Shown one piece after another: positions 48,674 through 58,158 of a stretch of DNA of 64,000 bases. The notes beneath the pieces are model-generated. The model did not search any database and had not been told where the DNA came from. It saw only the letters and a list, made by a program, of their open reading frames with translations. The translations under genes and the position numbers were made by a program. The stretch lies in assembly GCA_027310565.1 (NCBI GenBank), contig DAIDAP010000037.1, positions 124,001-188,000 of the forward strand, written 5' to 3'. The DNA comes from Chloroflexota bacterium. Lineage in GTDB: Bacteria; Chloroflexota; Limnocylindria; P2-11E. The number at the start of each line of letters is the position of its first letter. The first letter of the stretch is position 1.

Positions 48674-50041
48674 CTAGTCCCTCGGATCCTGGAGGTACGG
48701 CGTCTCGCCCGCGGCGCCCTGCTCCATCTGGTCCGGATCCGCCGGCGGCCGCCAGAGCGTCGGCAGCGGACGCGGCCGGACGTGCCGTCCCACCTCGGTG
48801 ACGACGGCGGCGAGACGCGTGTTGCGCTGCTCCTTCTTCGTGAGGTCGCGCACGATGACGTACCCCCCGCGGGCCTCGGGCGTCCCGGCGATGATCGCCA
48901 CCTTCGCCCCGTGCTTCACGGCGCTCTCGAGCTGCCGGTCGAGCGGGCGTGTCGAGTAGTCGATCGCGACCGTGAAGCCGGCGTCGCGGAGCGGCGCCGC
49001 GAGCTGCATGCGGTTGGCCGCGTCGTCGGGCCGCGCCGAGACGACGTACACGTCGGGCTTCGGATCCTCCGCCACGGCCACCCCCTCCTGCTTCAGCGCG
49101 TAGTAGAGGACGTCCATGCCGCCGGCGATGCCGGTCCCCGGCATGTCCTCGGCGCCCATGGTCCGGAAGAGACCGTCGTAGCGCCCGCCGCCGGCGACGG
49201 CGATGCCCTCGTACTCGGGCGCGGTGAGGACGAACTCGACGACGGTGCGCGTGTAGTAGTCGAGGCCGCGCACGAGCGTGGGCGTCACCGTGAACGGGAC
49301 CCCGAGGCCGGTGAGGCCCTCCCGCACGTCGGCGAAGTGCCGGCGGTCCTCGTCGCACAGGAGGTCGAGGATCGCCGGTGCTCCGTCGACGAGCGGGCGG
49401 TCCTGCGGCTCCTTCGAGTCGAGCACACGCAGGACGTTCGTCTCGACGCGGCGCTTCGACACCTCGGAGAGCGCGTCGAGGTGCCGCCGGAAGTAGGCGG
49501 CGAGCGTCTCGCGCACCCGCGCGCGGCAGCGGTCGTCGCCGATCGTGTTGAGGCGGATCTCGTAGCCGGTGAGCCCGACCTCGCGGAAGAGACCGTTCGT
49601 GAAGTCGATGATCTCGACGTCGACGGACGCCTCGGGGGCGCCGAAGCACTCGAGGTCCCACTGCCAGAACTGGCGATACCGCAGCTTCTGCGGCCGCTGC
49701 CCGCGGAACATCGCCTCGTAGGCGAAGAAGCGCTGGGGCCGCGGCGAGCGGTGCAGCCCCGCGTCGAGGAACGCGCGGGCGATGGCCGGCGTCGCCTCCG
49801 GGCGGAGCGCGAGGTCGCCCTCGCCGCCGAGGCGCACCTCGTACATCTCCTTGCTCACGACGTCGGACGACTCGCCGGTGGTCTTGATGAACACGCGCCG
49901 CTCCTCGACGACCGGCGTCACCATCCGCGGGTAGCCGTAGCGCAGCGCGCGCGCCTGGACGACGGCCAAGAGCGCATCCATGCCGGCCGCTTCTTCGGGG
50001 AGGAGATCCCGCATGCCGCGGGGGGCTTGGTAGCTCGCCAC
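48674..50041 (-). CDS. hisS: Histidyl-tRNA synthetase
   Basis: 455 residues from GTG 50041. Motifs: APRGMRDLLPEEAAGMDALLAVV, RPEATPAIARAFLDAGLH, motif 2 RFFAYEAMFRGQRPQKLRYRQFWQWDLECFGAPEASVDVEII, LVRGLDYYTRTVVEFVL and motif 3 GGGRYDGLFRTMGAEDMPGTGIAGGMD. Anticodon-binding domain at the C-terminus. hisS-aspS is a common pair. Confidence 0.97.
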   Translation of the reverse strand: MASYQAPRGMRDLLPEEAAGMDALLAVVQARALRYGYPRMVTPVVEERRVFIKTTGESSDVVSKEMYEVRLGGEGDLALRPEATPAIARAFLDAGLHRSPRPQRFFAYEAMFRGQRPQKLRYRQFWQWDLECFGAPEASVDVEIIDFTNGLFREVGLTGYEIRLNTIGDDRCRARVRETLAAYFRRHLDALSEVSKRRVETNVLRVLDSKEPQDRPLVDGAPAILDLLCDEDRRHFADVREGLTGLGVPFTVTPTLVRGLDYYTRTVVEFVLTAPEYEGIAVAGGGRYDGLFRTMGAEDMPGTGIAGGMDVLYYALKQEGVAVAEDPKPDVYVVSARPDDAANRMQLAAPLRDAGFTVAIDYSTRPLDRQLESAVKHGAKVAIIAGTPEARGGYVIVRDLTKKEQRNTRLAAVVTEVGRHVRPRPLPTLWRPPADPDQMEQGAAGETPYLQDPRD

Positions 50042-50051
50042 CGCACCGTTG

Positions 50052-50093
50052 ACGATAAGCGCTTTCGCGCTCCGGGCCTCGCGCCCGTATCGT
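50052..50093. promoter_or_regulatory. Divergent -10-like boxes between hisS and cyclophilin gene
   Basis: In the 59-base gap, TATCGT on the plus strand (50088-50093) lies seven bases before ATG 50101, and TATCGT on the minus strand (50057-50052) lies ten bases before GTG 50041. No convincing -35 boxes. A GGAGG just before ATG 50101 could instead serve as a ribosome-binding site. Confidence 0.4.
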
Positions 50094-50100
50094 CGGAGGC

Positions 50101-50607
50101 ATGGATCGACGATCGCTGCTCACCGCCACGCTCGCCACCGTCGCGGCGGCGTGCGGCGCGACCCAGACCGCGGGAGGTACGAAGATGCCGACGAAGGCCA
50201 CGGTCGAGCTCGCCAAGGGCGGCTCGTTCACCATCGCGCTGCGCTCGGACAAGGCGCCGAAGACGGTCGAGAACTTCGCCACGAAGGCGCGCGCGAAGCT
50301 CTACGACGGGCTCACGTTCCACCGCGTCGAGGACTGGGTCGTCCAGGGCGGCGATCCGCAGGGCACCGGCCGCGGCGGCGGCCAGATGCCGAGCGAGCTG
50401 AACGACCTCCCGTTCGCCGCGGGGGCGGTCGGCGTCGCGCGCGGCCCGGACATCAAGATCAACAACGACAGCCAGTGGTTCGTCGTCAAGACGGACGCGG
50501 CGTGGCTCAACGGGCAGTACACGAACTTCGGTCAGGTCACGGCGGGCATGGACGTCGTGCGTGGCATCAAGGTCGGCGACAAGATCAAGACGATCGCGGT
50601 CGAGTGA
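50101..50607 (+). CDS. Peptidyl-prolyl cis-trans isomerase (cyclophilin type), lipoprotein
   Basis: 168 residues. The N-terminus MDRRSLLTATLATVAAACG has the twin-arginine-like RR and a lipobox cysteine (Cys18), suggesting export and lipid anchoring. The cyclophilin core follows: KAPKTVENFATKARAKLYDGLTFHRVEDWVVQGGDPQGTGRGG, then SQWFVVKTDAAWLNGQYTNFGQVTAGMDVV. The catalytic arginine is in FHRV. It probably assists folding of extracellular or periplasmic proteins. Confidence 0.93.
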   Translation: MDRRSLLTATLATVAAACGATQTAGGTKMPTKATVELAKGGSFTIALRSDKAPKTVENFATKARAKLYDGLTFHRVEDWVVQGGDPQGTGRGGGQMPSELNDLPFAAGAVGVARGPDIKINNDSQWFVVKTDAAWLNGQYTNFGQVTAGMDVVRGIKVGDKIKTIAVE

Positions 50608-50622
50608 GGCGGCCGCGGGCCG

Positions 50623-50928
50623 CTACCGGAACACCGACCCCGCGATGGCGACGGCGCCGAGCGCCAGCGTGGCGACGATCATCGCGATCGCCAGGCGCGG
50701 TGCGAGCGTCCCCGCCGGCACGCCCCCCTCCGCCGCGCCGAGCACCGCCCGCGCGCGCTTCGCCAGCCGGCCGTCCGTCACCACGCTGATCTGCCCCGGC
50801 GTCCCGGCCTGCCAGGTGCCCCAGAGGCCCCGGTCCACGCGCGCCCAGATGCCGGCGGCCCGCAGGCGCGAGGCGAGCACCTCGCCCGTCGCCTCGTCGT
50901 TCGGGAACGCGACGGCGACCTCCTTCAC
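50623..50928 (-). CDS. DUF2007-like small membrane protein
   Basis: 101 residues from GTG 50928, which overlaps the aspA stop. The N-terminal part VAVAFPNDEATGEVLASRLRAAGIWARVDRGLWGTWQAGTPGQISVVTDGRLAKRARAVL resembles the ferredoxin-like signal-transduction domain DUF2007, followed by one membrane segment near the C-terminus (PRLAIAMIVATLALGAVAIAGSVF). Function is unknown. Confidence 0.65.
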   Translation of the reverse strand: MKEVAVAFPNDEATGEVLASRLRAAGIWARVDRGLWGTWQAGTPGQISVVTDGRLAKRARAVLGAAEGGVPAGTLAPRLAIAMIVATLALGAVAIAGSVFR

Positions 50929-52343
50929 TGCACCCCGCCTTTCGTCATGGGGAGCGGGTCGAGGACGGCCCGCAGCCTGGCCTCGTCCATGACCTTCTCC
51001 TCGCGCGCGACGTCGAGGAGCGACCGCCGCTCGGCGAGCGCGCGCTTCACGAGCGCGGCCGAGCGCGCGTAGCCGATGTGCGGCGACAGCGCCGTCACCA
51101 CGAGCGAGGGCGACAGGTCCATGAGCTCGGCGACGCGCTCCTCGTCCACGCGCATGCCCTCGACGGTGCGCTCGCGCAGCTGCCTCACCGCGTTCGCGAG
51201 GATCGTCGCCGAGAAGCACACCGCGTAGTTGATCCCCGGCATCATCACGTTGAGCTCGAGCTGCCCCGCCTGCGCGCCCCACGCCACCGCGGTGTCGTTG
51301 CCGATCACCTGGAAGCAGACCATGTTCACCATCTCGACGATGGCCGGGTTCACCTTTCCCGGCATGATCGACGAGCCCGGCTGCACCGCGGGGATGACGA
51401 GCTCGCCGAACCCGGTCTTCGGACCCGAGACGAGCAGGCGGAGGTCGTTCCCGATCTGCGAGAGCTCGAGCGCCGCGGTGCGCATGCCGCTGGAGACGCG
51501 GACGAACGGCGCCATCGTCTGCATGGCCGCGAACAGGTCCTCCGCCGGGACGATCGGCTCGCGGTACCACTCCGCGAGCAGCGCGCAGACGCGCTCGCGC
51601 ACGCCGGGCGTGGCGTTGAGCCCGGTGCCCGCCGCGGTGCCGCCGATCCCGAGCGCACACAGCTCGGCCCGCGCGGCCCGCAGCCGCGCCGCGGCGCCGC
51701 GCACGCGCGCCGCCCAGCCGCCGATCTCCTGGCCGAACGTGATCGGCACCGCGTCCTGGAGGTGCGTGCGCCCGGGCTTCACGACGCTCGCGTACCGCAC
51801 CGCCTTCGCCTCGAGCGACGCCGCGAGCGCGTCGAGCTCGTCGCAGAGCATCCCGGTGAGCTCGAGGTGCGCGAGGCGCATGGCGGTCGGGGTCGTGTCG
51901 TTCGTCGACTGCCCCATGTTCACGTGGTCGTTCGGGTTCACGTGCTCGTACGTGCCCAGACCGCCGCCCAGGAGCTGGTTCGCGCGGTTCGCGAGCACCT
52001 CGTTCACGTTCATGTGGAACGAGACGCCGGCACCCGAGTGGAAGACGTCGAGCACGAACTGCTCGGCGTGCCGCCCGCCGAGGACCTCGTCGCAGGCCGC
52101 GACGATCGCGTCCTTGCGCTTGGCGTCCAGCCGGCCGACCTCGGCGTTGGCGATCGCCTCGGCCTTCTTGACGTTCACGAAGGCGCGGACGAACGCGGGG
52201 AAGGCGCGGTAGCCGGAGATGGGATAGTTCTCGATGCCGCGCTGCGTCTGCGCGCCCCAGAGCGCCTGCGCCGGGACCTCGATCTCCCCCAGGGTGTCCT
52301 TTTCGCGGCGCGTGGCCGAACGCGATCCGACTGCGGTCGCCAT
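50925..52343 (-). CDS. aspA: Aspartate ammonia-lyase
   Basis: Class II lyase that converts aspartate to fumarate and ammonia. 472 residues from ATG 52343, preceded by AAGGAG. I call aspartase rather than fumarase because of FHSGAGVSFHMNVNEVLANRAN, HVNPNDHVNMGQSTND and GSSIMPGKVNPAIVEMVNMVCFQVIGND, which match AspA better than FumC (HPNDDVNRSQSSND). Fumarase remains possible. It is divergent from korA with overlapping promoters. Confidence 0.85.
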   Translation of the reverse strand: MATAVGSRSATRREKDTLGEIEVPAQALWGAQTQRGIENYPISGYRAFPAFVRAFVNVKKAEAIANAEVGRLDAKRKDAIVAACDEVLGGRHAEQFVLDVFHSGAGVSFHMNVNEVLANRANQLLGGGLGTYEHVNPNDHVNMGQSTNDTTPTAMRLAHLELTGMLCDELDALAASLEAKAVRYASVVKPGRTHLQDAVPITFGQEIGGWAARVRGAAARLRAARAELCALGIGGTAAGTGLNATPGVRERVCALLAEWYREPIVPAEDLFAAMQTMAPFVRVSSGMRTAALELSQIGNDLRLLVSGPKTGFGELVIPAVQPGSSIMPGKVNPAIVEMVNMVCFQVIGNDTAVAWGAQAGQLELNVMMPGINYAVCFSATILANAVRQLRERTVEGMRVDEERVAELMDLSPSLVVTALSPHIGYARSAALVKRALAERRSLLDVAREEKVMDEARLRAVLDPLPMTKGGVQ

Positions 52344-52368
52344 GTCCACTCCTTCGCCGGTCCTCGGC

Positions 52369-52375
52369 TAGAATA
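52369..52375. promoter_or_regulatory. Symmetric back-to-back -10 element (TAGAATA)
   Basis: Between divergent aspA and korA, TAGAATA provides TAGAAT on the plus strand (five of six -10 matches, 11 bases before GTG 52386) and TATTCT on the minus strand, 26 bases before the aspA ATG, which keeps its own Shine-Dalgarno. So korA may be nearly leaderless and aspA has a short leader. The same heptamer form TAnnnTA occurs in two other divergent gaps. Confidence 0.5.
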
Positions 52376-52385
52376 GGGATTCCGC

Positions 52386-54287
52386 GTGCAACAGAATCGG
52401 CTCACCTGGATGATCGGCGGACCCCAGGGAAGCGGGATCAATGCCTCCGCCGAGGTGTTCGCAAAGGCCTGCTCCCGAGCGGGCCTGCGCGTGTACGCGA
52501 ACATCGAATACCACTCCAACATCATGGGCAAGCACTCGTTCTACCGGGTGCGCGTGGGGGACGAGGACGTCCGCTCGTACCGCGACAGGACGGACATCCT
52601 GGTGGCGCTCGACCACGAGACCCTCGCCGGCGACGCCGACCATCGCCGCTGGGCCACGCACTTCGGGCACCTGCACGAGGTGAACGAGGGCGGCGGCGTC
52701 ATCTACGACAGCGAGATCGATTTCTCGCCCGGATCGAGCGGGCGACCGGGCCTGCGGTTCTACGCGGTTCCCTTCATGGACGTCATCAAGCGCGCGCTCG
52801 ACGAGGTCGGCAAGGGCGAGCAGGCCCGCCGCTACGAGGTGATGAAGAACACCGTCGGGCTCGGGGCGTCGCTCGCGCTCTGCGACTACCCCTTCGACCT
52901 CGTCGCCGAGGTCATCCGGGGTCAGTTCAAGGGCAAGCGCTCCGAGGTCGGCGAGCTCAACGTCCGCGCCGCGCAGTTCGCGTTCGAGCACGTGCGCGAG
53001 CACTTCGACGTCGCCGGCTTCCCGTACACGCTCCGGCCGGGCCCCGACGCGAAGGCGCGGATCCTCGCGAAGGGCTACGAGATCGCGGCGATCGCGAAGC
53101 TCAGAGCGGGCTGCGCCTTCCAGACCTACTACCCCATCTCACCCGCCACGGACGAGAGCGTGTACCTCGAGCGCCAGCAGCGCGAGTACGGACTCCTCGT
53201 CGTGCAGTGCGAGGACGAGATCTCGTCGATCAACATGGCCGTCGGCGCGGCGCACATGGGCGTGCGCGCCGCGACCGCGACGAGCGGCCCGGGGTTCGCG
53301 CTCATGGTCGAGGGCATCGGCTTCGCCTCGATCACCGAGGCGCCCGGCCCGGTCCTCGTGCTGTACCAGCGCGGCGGGCCGTCGACGGGACTCCCGACGC
53401 GGCAGGAGCAGGGCGATCTCCTCTTCGCGCTCCACCCGGCGCAGGGCGACTTCCCGCACATCGTCACCGCGCCGGGCGACCTGCGCGAGATCTACCAGGA
53501 CGTCTTCTCGTCCTTCAACTGGGCCGAGCGCTACCAGATGCCGGTCATCGTGCTCGCGGACAAGAAGCTCGCCGCCGTCTACACGACGATCGACCGGCTC
53601 GAGCTGAAGTACGACGAGATCGACCGCGGCGAGCGCTTCACCGGAAGCGAGTGGACGCCGGTCGAGGCCAAGGGACCGAACGACGGCCAGGCGCACGACG
53701 GCGAGGTCAAGGAGTACCTGCGCTACGCGCTCACCGAGACCGGCATCTCGCCGCGCAGCCGTCCCGGCATCGAGGGCGGCCGCTTCTGGTCCACGAGCGA
53801 CGAGCACGACCCGGATGGCCACATCAGCGAGGGCGTCGACATGCGCGTCGCGATGATGCGTAAGCGCATGGGCAAGCTCGATCTCGCCGCGAAGGCGATC
53901 CCGGCCGATCAGCAGTACGCGCTGCACGGCCCCGCCGGCGCCGACCTCACCATCGTCGCCTGGGGCTCGACCAAGGGCACGATCCTCGATGCGCTCGGGC
54001 GGCTCGAGACCGAGGGCAAGCGCGTCAACTTCCTCCAGTGCCGGCTCATGAAGCCGTTCCCGGCCGAGGGCGTGGGCGCCGTGCTGCGAAGGGCGAAGCG
54101 GCTGGTGTGCGTCGAGGAGAACTACTCCGGCCAGCTCGCGCAGCACATCGCCGCCGAGACGGGCGTGCTCATCCGCGAGCGCATCACGAAGTTCGACGGC
54201 CGCCCGTTCAGCGAGGACGAGATGGTGCGCGCGATACGCGAGGCGTACGCGGGCAGGGTCGAGGCGGTGGTGACGAATGTCCGTTAG
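52386..54287 (+). CDS. korA: 2-oxoacid:ferredoxin oxidoreductase, gamma-alpha fusion subunit
   Basis: 633 residues. The N-terminal gamma domain (about 1-190, LTWMIGGPQGSGINASAEVFAKACSRAGLRVYANIEYHSNIMGKHSFYRVRV) is fused to the alpha domain (about 210-600: AKLRAGCAFQTYYPISPATDESVYLE, DEISSINMAVGAAHMGVRAATATSGPGFALMVEGIGFA), as in the KorA of aerobic bacteria and archaea. With KorB it oxidises 2-oxoglutarate or another 2-oxoacid, reducing ferredoxin. Which oxoacid is used cannot be read from the sequence. The next gene overlaps by 11 bases. Confidence 0.95.
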   Translation: MQQNRLTWMIGGPQGSGINASAEVFAKACSRAGLRVYANIEYHSNIMGKHSFYRVRVGDEDVRSYRDRTDILVALDHETLAGDADHRRWATHFGHLHEVNEGGGVIYDSEIDFSPGSSGRPGLRFYAVPFMDVIKRALDEVGKGEQARRYEVMKNTVGLGASLALCDYPFDLVAEVIRGQFKGKRSEVGELNVRAAQFAFEHVREHFDVAGFPYTLRPGPDAKARILAKGYEIAAIAKLRAGCAFQTYYPISPATDESVYLERQQREYGLLVVQCEDEISSINMAVGAAHMGVRAATATSGPGFALMVEGIGFASITEAPGPVLVLYQRGGPSTGLPTRQEQGDLLFALHPAQGDFPHIVTAPGDLREIYQDVFSSFNWAERYQMPVIVLADKKLAAVYTTIDRLELKYDEIDRGERFTGSEWTPVEAKGPNDGQAHDGEVKEYLRYALTETGISPRSRPGIEGGRFWSTSDEHDPDGHISEGVDMRVAMMRKRMGKLDLAAKAIPADQQYALHGPAGADLTIVAWGSTKGTILDALGRLETEGKRVNFLQCRLMKPFPAEGVGAVLRRAKRLVCVEENYSGQLAQHIAAETGVLIRERITKFDGRPFSEDEMVRAIREAYAGRVEAVVTNVR

Positions 54288-55224
54288 CGCGCCGGCCAGG
54301 CTCACCATCAAGGACTACAAGTCCGAGCTCCACAACGACTGGTGCCCCGGGTGTGGCGACTTCGGCATCCTCACCGGTATCCAGATGGCGCTCGCCAGCC
54401 TCCAGCTCGACCCCGACAGGGTCGCGGTCTTCTCCGGCATCGGCTGCTCGGGAAAGACCCCGCACTACATCAACGCGTACGGCTTCCACACGCTGCACGG
54501 CCGCGTGCTCCCGGTCGCGACCGGCGGCCGCCTCGCGAACACCGGCCTCACCGTCATCGCGCTCGGCGGCGACGGCGACGGGTACGGCATCGGCGCCGGC
54601 TATTTCGTGAACGCCGGCCGCCGCAACCTCGACTTCGCCTACCTCGTGCACGACAACAACGTCTACGGGCTCACGAAGGGCCAGGCGTCGCCGACGCTCT
54701 CGAAGGGCAAGCGCACCAAGTCCATGCCCGAGCAGGCGATCCAGGACGGCATCAACCCGATCGCGATGGCGGTCGCCGCGGGCTACACGTTCATCGCGCG
54801 CGCGTACGCGCTCGAGCCGAAGTACACGGCCCAGATCATCGCCCGCGCCATCCAGCACCGCGGCTCCGCGCTGGTGGACGTGCTCCAGACGTGCCCGACC
54901 TACAACGACCTCTACACCAAGGAGTGGTACGAGGGCGCGGACCTCCAGCAGAAGACGTCGCGGCTCTACAAGCTCGAGGAGCGCGGCTACGACGGCCGGG
55001 TCCAGGATCCGGCCGACGAGCAGGAGATCGTCGCGAAGAAGGCCGCGGCGGTCGCGCGATCGTACGAGCGCGAGCCCATCCCGATCGGCGTCTACTACCA
55101 GGTCGACCTGCCGACGTACGAGGACGAGGTCGGCAGGCGCATCCCCGCGCTCAAGGACACGCCGCTCGTCGAGACGGACACGTTCAGGCGCGACGTGACG
55201 CCGCTGCTCGAGGCGATGCGCTAG
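54277..55224 (+). CDS. korB: 2-oxoacid:ferredoxin oxidoreductase, beta subunit
   Basis: 315 residues. Binds thiamine diphosphate and one [4Fe-4S] cluster: HNDWCPGCGDFGILTGIQMALASL, FSGIGCSGKTPHYINAYGFHTLHGR, the thiamine motif ALGGDGDGYGIGAGYFVNAGRRNLDFAYLVHDNNVYGLTKGQASPT and the fourth cysteine in LQTCPTYNDLYT. The start is ATG 54277, inside the korA 3' end. No separate ferredoxin or delta gene lies nearby. Confidence 0.96.
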   Translation: MSVSAPARLTIKDYKSELHNDWCPGCGDFGILTGIQMALASLQLDPDRVAVFSGIGCSGKTPHYINAYGFHTLHGRVLPVATGGRLANTGLTVIALGGDGDGYGIGAGYFVNAGRRNLDFAYLVHDNNVYGLTKGQASPTLSKGKRTKSMPEQAIQDGINPIAMAVAAGYTFIARAYALEPKYTAQIIARAIQHRGSALVDVLQTCPTYNDLYTKEWYEGADLQQKTSRLYKLEERGYDGRVQDPADEQEIVAKKAAAVARSYEREPIPIGVYYQVDLPTYEDEVGRRIPALKDTPLVETDTFRRDVTPLLEAMR

Positions 55225-55249
55225 ACAGGACACCGGGACGGCACGCGCG

Positions 55250-57055
55250 TCAGCGCGCGGCCGGCGTCCCCAGCCGCTTCGCGACGAAGTCGATCTGCAT
55301 CGCGACCTGCTCGAGCTGCTCGTCGATCACGAGCGACCCGTGCCCGGCGTCGTAGCGGTACTCCTGGAAGGGCTTGCGCAGCGCCTTCAAGCGCTCCACG
55401 TAGACGTCCACGCTCCGCGACGGGCAGCGCGGGTCGTTCTGGCCGACGAGCAGCAGCATCGGCGCCTGCACCCGCTCGACGTAGGTGATGGGGTTCGCGA
55501 CGCGATACGTCTCGGGCGCGTCGGACGGCGTGCCGCCGAAGAGCGCGGCGTCGTAGCGCTTCAGGGGCTCCATCTCGTCCTCGAACGCCGCGACGTAGTC
55601 GCCGATCGGCACGATGCCGATGCCGGCCGCCCAGCGGCCCGGCTGCGTGCCGAGCCCGAGGAGCGTGAGGTAGCCGCCCCACGACGCGCCGCCCAGCACG
55701 CAGCGGTTCGGATCGGCGAGGCCGATCCGCATGGCCCATTCGTGCGCCACGGCGATGTCCTCGAGCTCGGTCCGGCCGGGGCGCCCGACGATCGCGTCGC
55801 GCCAGGCCTTCCCGTATCCGCTCGAGCCGCGGTAGTTGACCATCACCACGGCGAAGGCGTGATCGACCCACGCCTGCACCGTCGGCGAGAACGCGTCGCT
55901 GTCCTGCGCCTCCGGCCCGCCGTGGATCAGGAAGTACGCCGGGTGCGGACCCGGCCCCTCGGGCCGCGCGACGAACACGTGCACGCCCTCGACGTCCGCG
56001 TCGTCGTACGCGACGCCGCCGGGCGCGGCCCCGCCGCCGGGGACGAGCACGGCCTCGCCGGCGGTCGACCGCACCGTCGCGCGCTCCGACGAGCGGTCGA
56101 GCAGGTACCACGCCGCGCCGTCCGGCCGTACCCGCGCGGCGGCGATGCTGCCGCGCTCGGTCGGGACGGGCTCGAGCGTCGCGCCCGCGAGGTCGTAGCG
56201 GTAGAGCTCGCCTCGGCCCCGATGCTCGTGGACCAGCAGGAGGGCGCGCGCGTCGGGATACCAGCGCGCCATCGCGACCTCGCCGGGCAGGTCGACGACG
56301 ACGGGCGTCTCGCTCCGCGTCGCGACGTCGTAGACGAGGACGCGGCGCCGGCCCTCGCGGTCGTGACCGACGACCAGCCGCCGGTCGCCGTCGACCGGCG
56401 ACCAGTCGCCGAGCGCGAGGCCCTTCCCCGGCCCGTCCCAGAGCTCGGCGACGCTCGCGCCGTCCAGGTCGAGGATGCGGATCGCGCGGTTGCGGCTGTC
56501 GCCGTGCTCGGAGTGCGCGAGCGCGAGCAGCCGGCCGTCGCGCGAGAGGTCCCCGACGGACGCGCTCTGCGGATGGGCATAGATGCGGCGGGGCGCCGCG
56601 TCCTCGCGCAGCACGTACACGGTCGTACCCTCGTCGCCGCGCGAGCGTCCGACGACGGCGACCCCGTCGCCGAGCGCGAGGCCCGCGCTGTACGACGGCT
56701 CCAGCGACGGCGCGACGGTCTCCCTGCCGCCGCCCTCGAAGCGCTCGCGCACCCACCGGCCGAGCTCGTCGCCCTTCGCGTCGTCGAACCACCACACGTG
56801 CCGCCCGTCGGGCTCGAGGCGCGCCGCGACGCGGTAGCCCGTCCCCTCGGCGCGATCGGTGAGCTGCCGGTGCTCGCCGGCCCGGCGGTCCCAGGCGTGC
56901 ACCTCGAACTTGCCCGAGACGTTGGTGAGGTAGATGAGGCGCTCCGGATCGTCGCGCGCCCACTGCGGGAACAGCACGCGCGCCGCGCGGAACCGCTTCC
57001 GCCAGAGCGGCTCGGTGGCGTGCGACGTCGGCCGAGGCGGCGCCGTCGGGGTCAC
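55250..57055 (-). CDS. S9 family (prolyl oligopeptidase-like) peptidase
   Basis: 601 residues. An N-terminal beta-propeller (repeats such as DLSRDGRLLALAHSEHGDSRNRAIRILDLDG) caps a C-terminal alpha/beta-hydrolase domain with the nucleophile serine in CVLGGASWGGYLTLLGLG, aspartate in LLLVGQNDPRCPSRSVDVYVERL and histidine in RYDAGHGSLVIDEQLE. This is the S9C type (acylaminoacyl-peptidase-like). No signal peptide, so cytoplasmic. GTG 57055 lies six bases after a -10-like TAGGAT. Confidence 0.92.
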   Translation of the reverse strand: MTPTAPPRPTSHATEPLWRKRFRAARVLFPQWARDDPERLIYLTNVSGKFEVHAWDRRAGEHRQLTDRAEGTGYRVAARLEPDGRHVWWFDDAKGDELGRWVRERFEGGGRETVAPSLEPSYSAGLALGDGVAVVGRSRGDEGTTVYVLREDAAPRRIYAHPQSASVGDLSRDGRLLALAHSEHGDSRNRAIRILDLDGASVAELWDGPGKGLALGDWSPVDGDRRLVVGHDREGRRRVLVYDVATRSETPVVVDLPGEVAMARWYPDARALLLVHEHRGRGELYRYDLAGATLEPVPTERGSIAAARVRPDGAAWYLLDRSSERATVRSTAGEAVLVPGGGAAPGGVAYDDADVEGVHVFVARPEGPGPHPAYFLIHGGPEAQDSDAFSPTVQAWVDHAFAVVMVNYRGSSGYGKAWRDAIVGRPGRTELEDIAVAHEWAMRIGLADPNRCVLGGASWGGYLTLLGLGTQPGRWAAGIGIVPIGDYVAAFEDEMEPLKRYDAALFGGTPSDAPETYRVANPITYVERVQAPMLLLVGQNDPRCPSRSVDVYVERLKALRKPFQEYRYDAGHGSLVIDEQLEQVAMQIDFVAKRLGTPAAR

Positions 57056-57061
57056 GGAATC

Positions 57062-57067
57062 ATCCTA
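57062..57067 (-). promoter_or_regulatory. -10-like box of the S9 peptidase gene (TAGGAT)
   Basis: Minus strand TAGGAT (57067-57062) lies six bases before GTG 57055, fitting a leaderless transcript. No matching box is evident for the divergent plus-strand gene at 57093. Confidence 0.4.
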
Positions 57068-57092
57068 GGGCGCGGCCCGTTGTGACGAGCGG

Positions 57093-58145
57093 ATGGAGAT
57101 CGGTCTCTACACCTTCGGCGAGCTCACGCCCGACCGGCGCACGGGCGAGGCCGTCTCGGCGCGGCAGCGGATCGCCGACCTCATCGAGGAGATCGAGCTC
57201 GCCGATCGCCTCGGCCTCGACGTGTTCGGCGTCGGCGAGCACCACCGTCCGGACTTCATCGTCTCCTCACCCGCCGTCGTCCTCGCCGCGGGCGCCGCCC
57301 GCACCCGCCGCATCCGCCTCACCAGCGCCGTCAACGTCATCAGCTCCGACGACCCCGTCCGTGTGTTCCAGCAGTTCGCGCTGCTCGACCTCATCTCCGG
57401 CGGGCGCGCCGAGATCATGGCCGGCCGCGGCTCGTTCATCGAGTCGTTCCCGCTCTTCGGCTACGACCTCGAGCGGTACGACGAGCTCTTCGCGGAGAAG
57501 CTCGAGCTGCTGCTGCGCGTCCGCGAGTCCGTCCACGTCACGTGGAGCGGCCGGCACCGCCCGCCGCTGGCCGGGCAGGGCGTCTGGCCGCGGCCGGTGC
57601 AGGACCCGCTGCCGGTGTGGATCGCCGTCGGCGGCAACCCCGAGTCCGCCGCGCGCGCCGGCGCCCTCGGCCTGCCGATGGCGCTCGCGATCATCGGCGG
57701 GCTGCCGGAGCGCTTCGCGCCCTTCGCCGAGATCCACCGCGAGGCCGCACGAGCCGCCGGCCGCCCGCGGCCCGCGCTCTCGATCAACTCGCACGGGTTC
57801 GTCGCGGACACCAGGGAGGAGGCGATCGCGGAGGCGCTGCCGCCCTTCCTGCTGATGATGGACCGCATCGGCCGCGAGCGCGGCTGGGGACCGCAGTCGC
57901 CCGAGGCGTTCCGGGCCCAGGCGGCGCTGCGCGGAGCGAACTTCATCGGCAGCCCGGACGACGTCGTCGCGAAGATCCTCTTCCAGCATCGCATCTTCGG
58001 CCACGACCGCTTCCTCATGCAGATGACCATCGGCTCGATCCCGCACGACAAGGTCATGCGCTCGATCGAGCTGTACGCGACGAAGGTCGCGCCGGCGGTG
58101 CGCGCGGCGCTCGGCGCGCGGCCCGCGGAGACGCCCGCGGGCTGA
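57093..58145 (+). CDS. LLM-class (luciferase-like) flavin- or F420-dependent oxidoreductase
   Basis: 350 residues, TIM barrel of the bacterial luciferase-like family. [113 protein letters not shown] and [29 protein letters not shown] are typical of the LLM group with the [12 protein letters not shown] loop. The cofactor (FMN or F420) and the substrate are not decided here. It is convergent with typA, 13 bases apart. Confidence 0.9.
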   Translation: MEIGLYTFGELTPDRRTGEAVSARQRIADLIEEIELADRLGLDVFGVGEHHRPDFIVSSPAVVLAAGAARTRRIRLTSAVNVISSDDPVRVFQQFALLDLISGGRAEIMAGRGSFIESFPLFGYDLERYDELFAEKLELLLRVRESVHVTWSGRHRPPLAGQGVWPRPVQDPLPVWIAVGGNPESAARAGALGLPMALAIIGGLPERFAPFAEIHREAARAAGRPRPALSINSHGFVADTREEAIAEALPPFLLMMDRIGRERGWGPQSPEAFRAQAALRGANFIGSPDDVVAKILFQHRIFGHDRFLMQMTIGSIPHDKVMRSIELYATKVAPAVRAALGARPAETPAG

Positions 58146-58158
58146 CGCGGCGCCGCGC

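Noticed and set aside
46743-50282. 1179-codon minus-strand frame across hisS and aspS
   Set aside because: It is out of frame with both synthetase genes, shows only low-complexity arginine- and alanine-rich sequence, and has no start signal.
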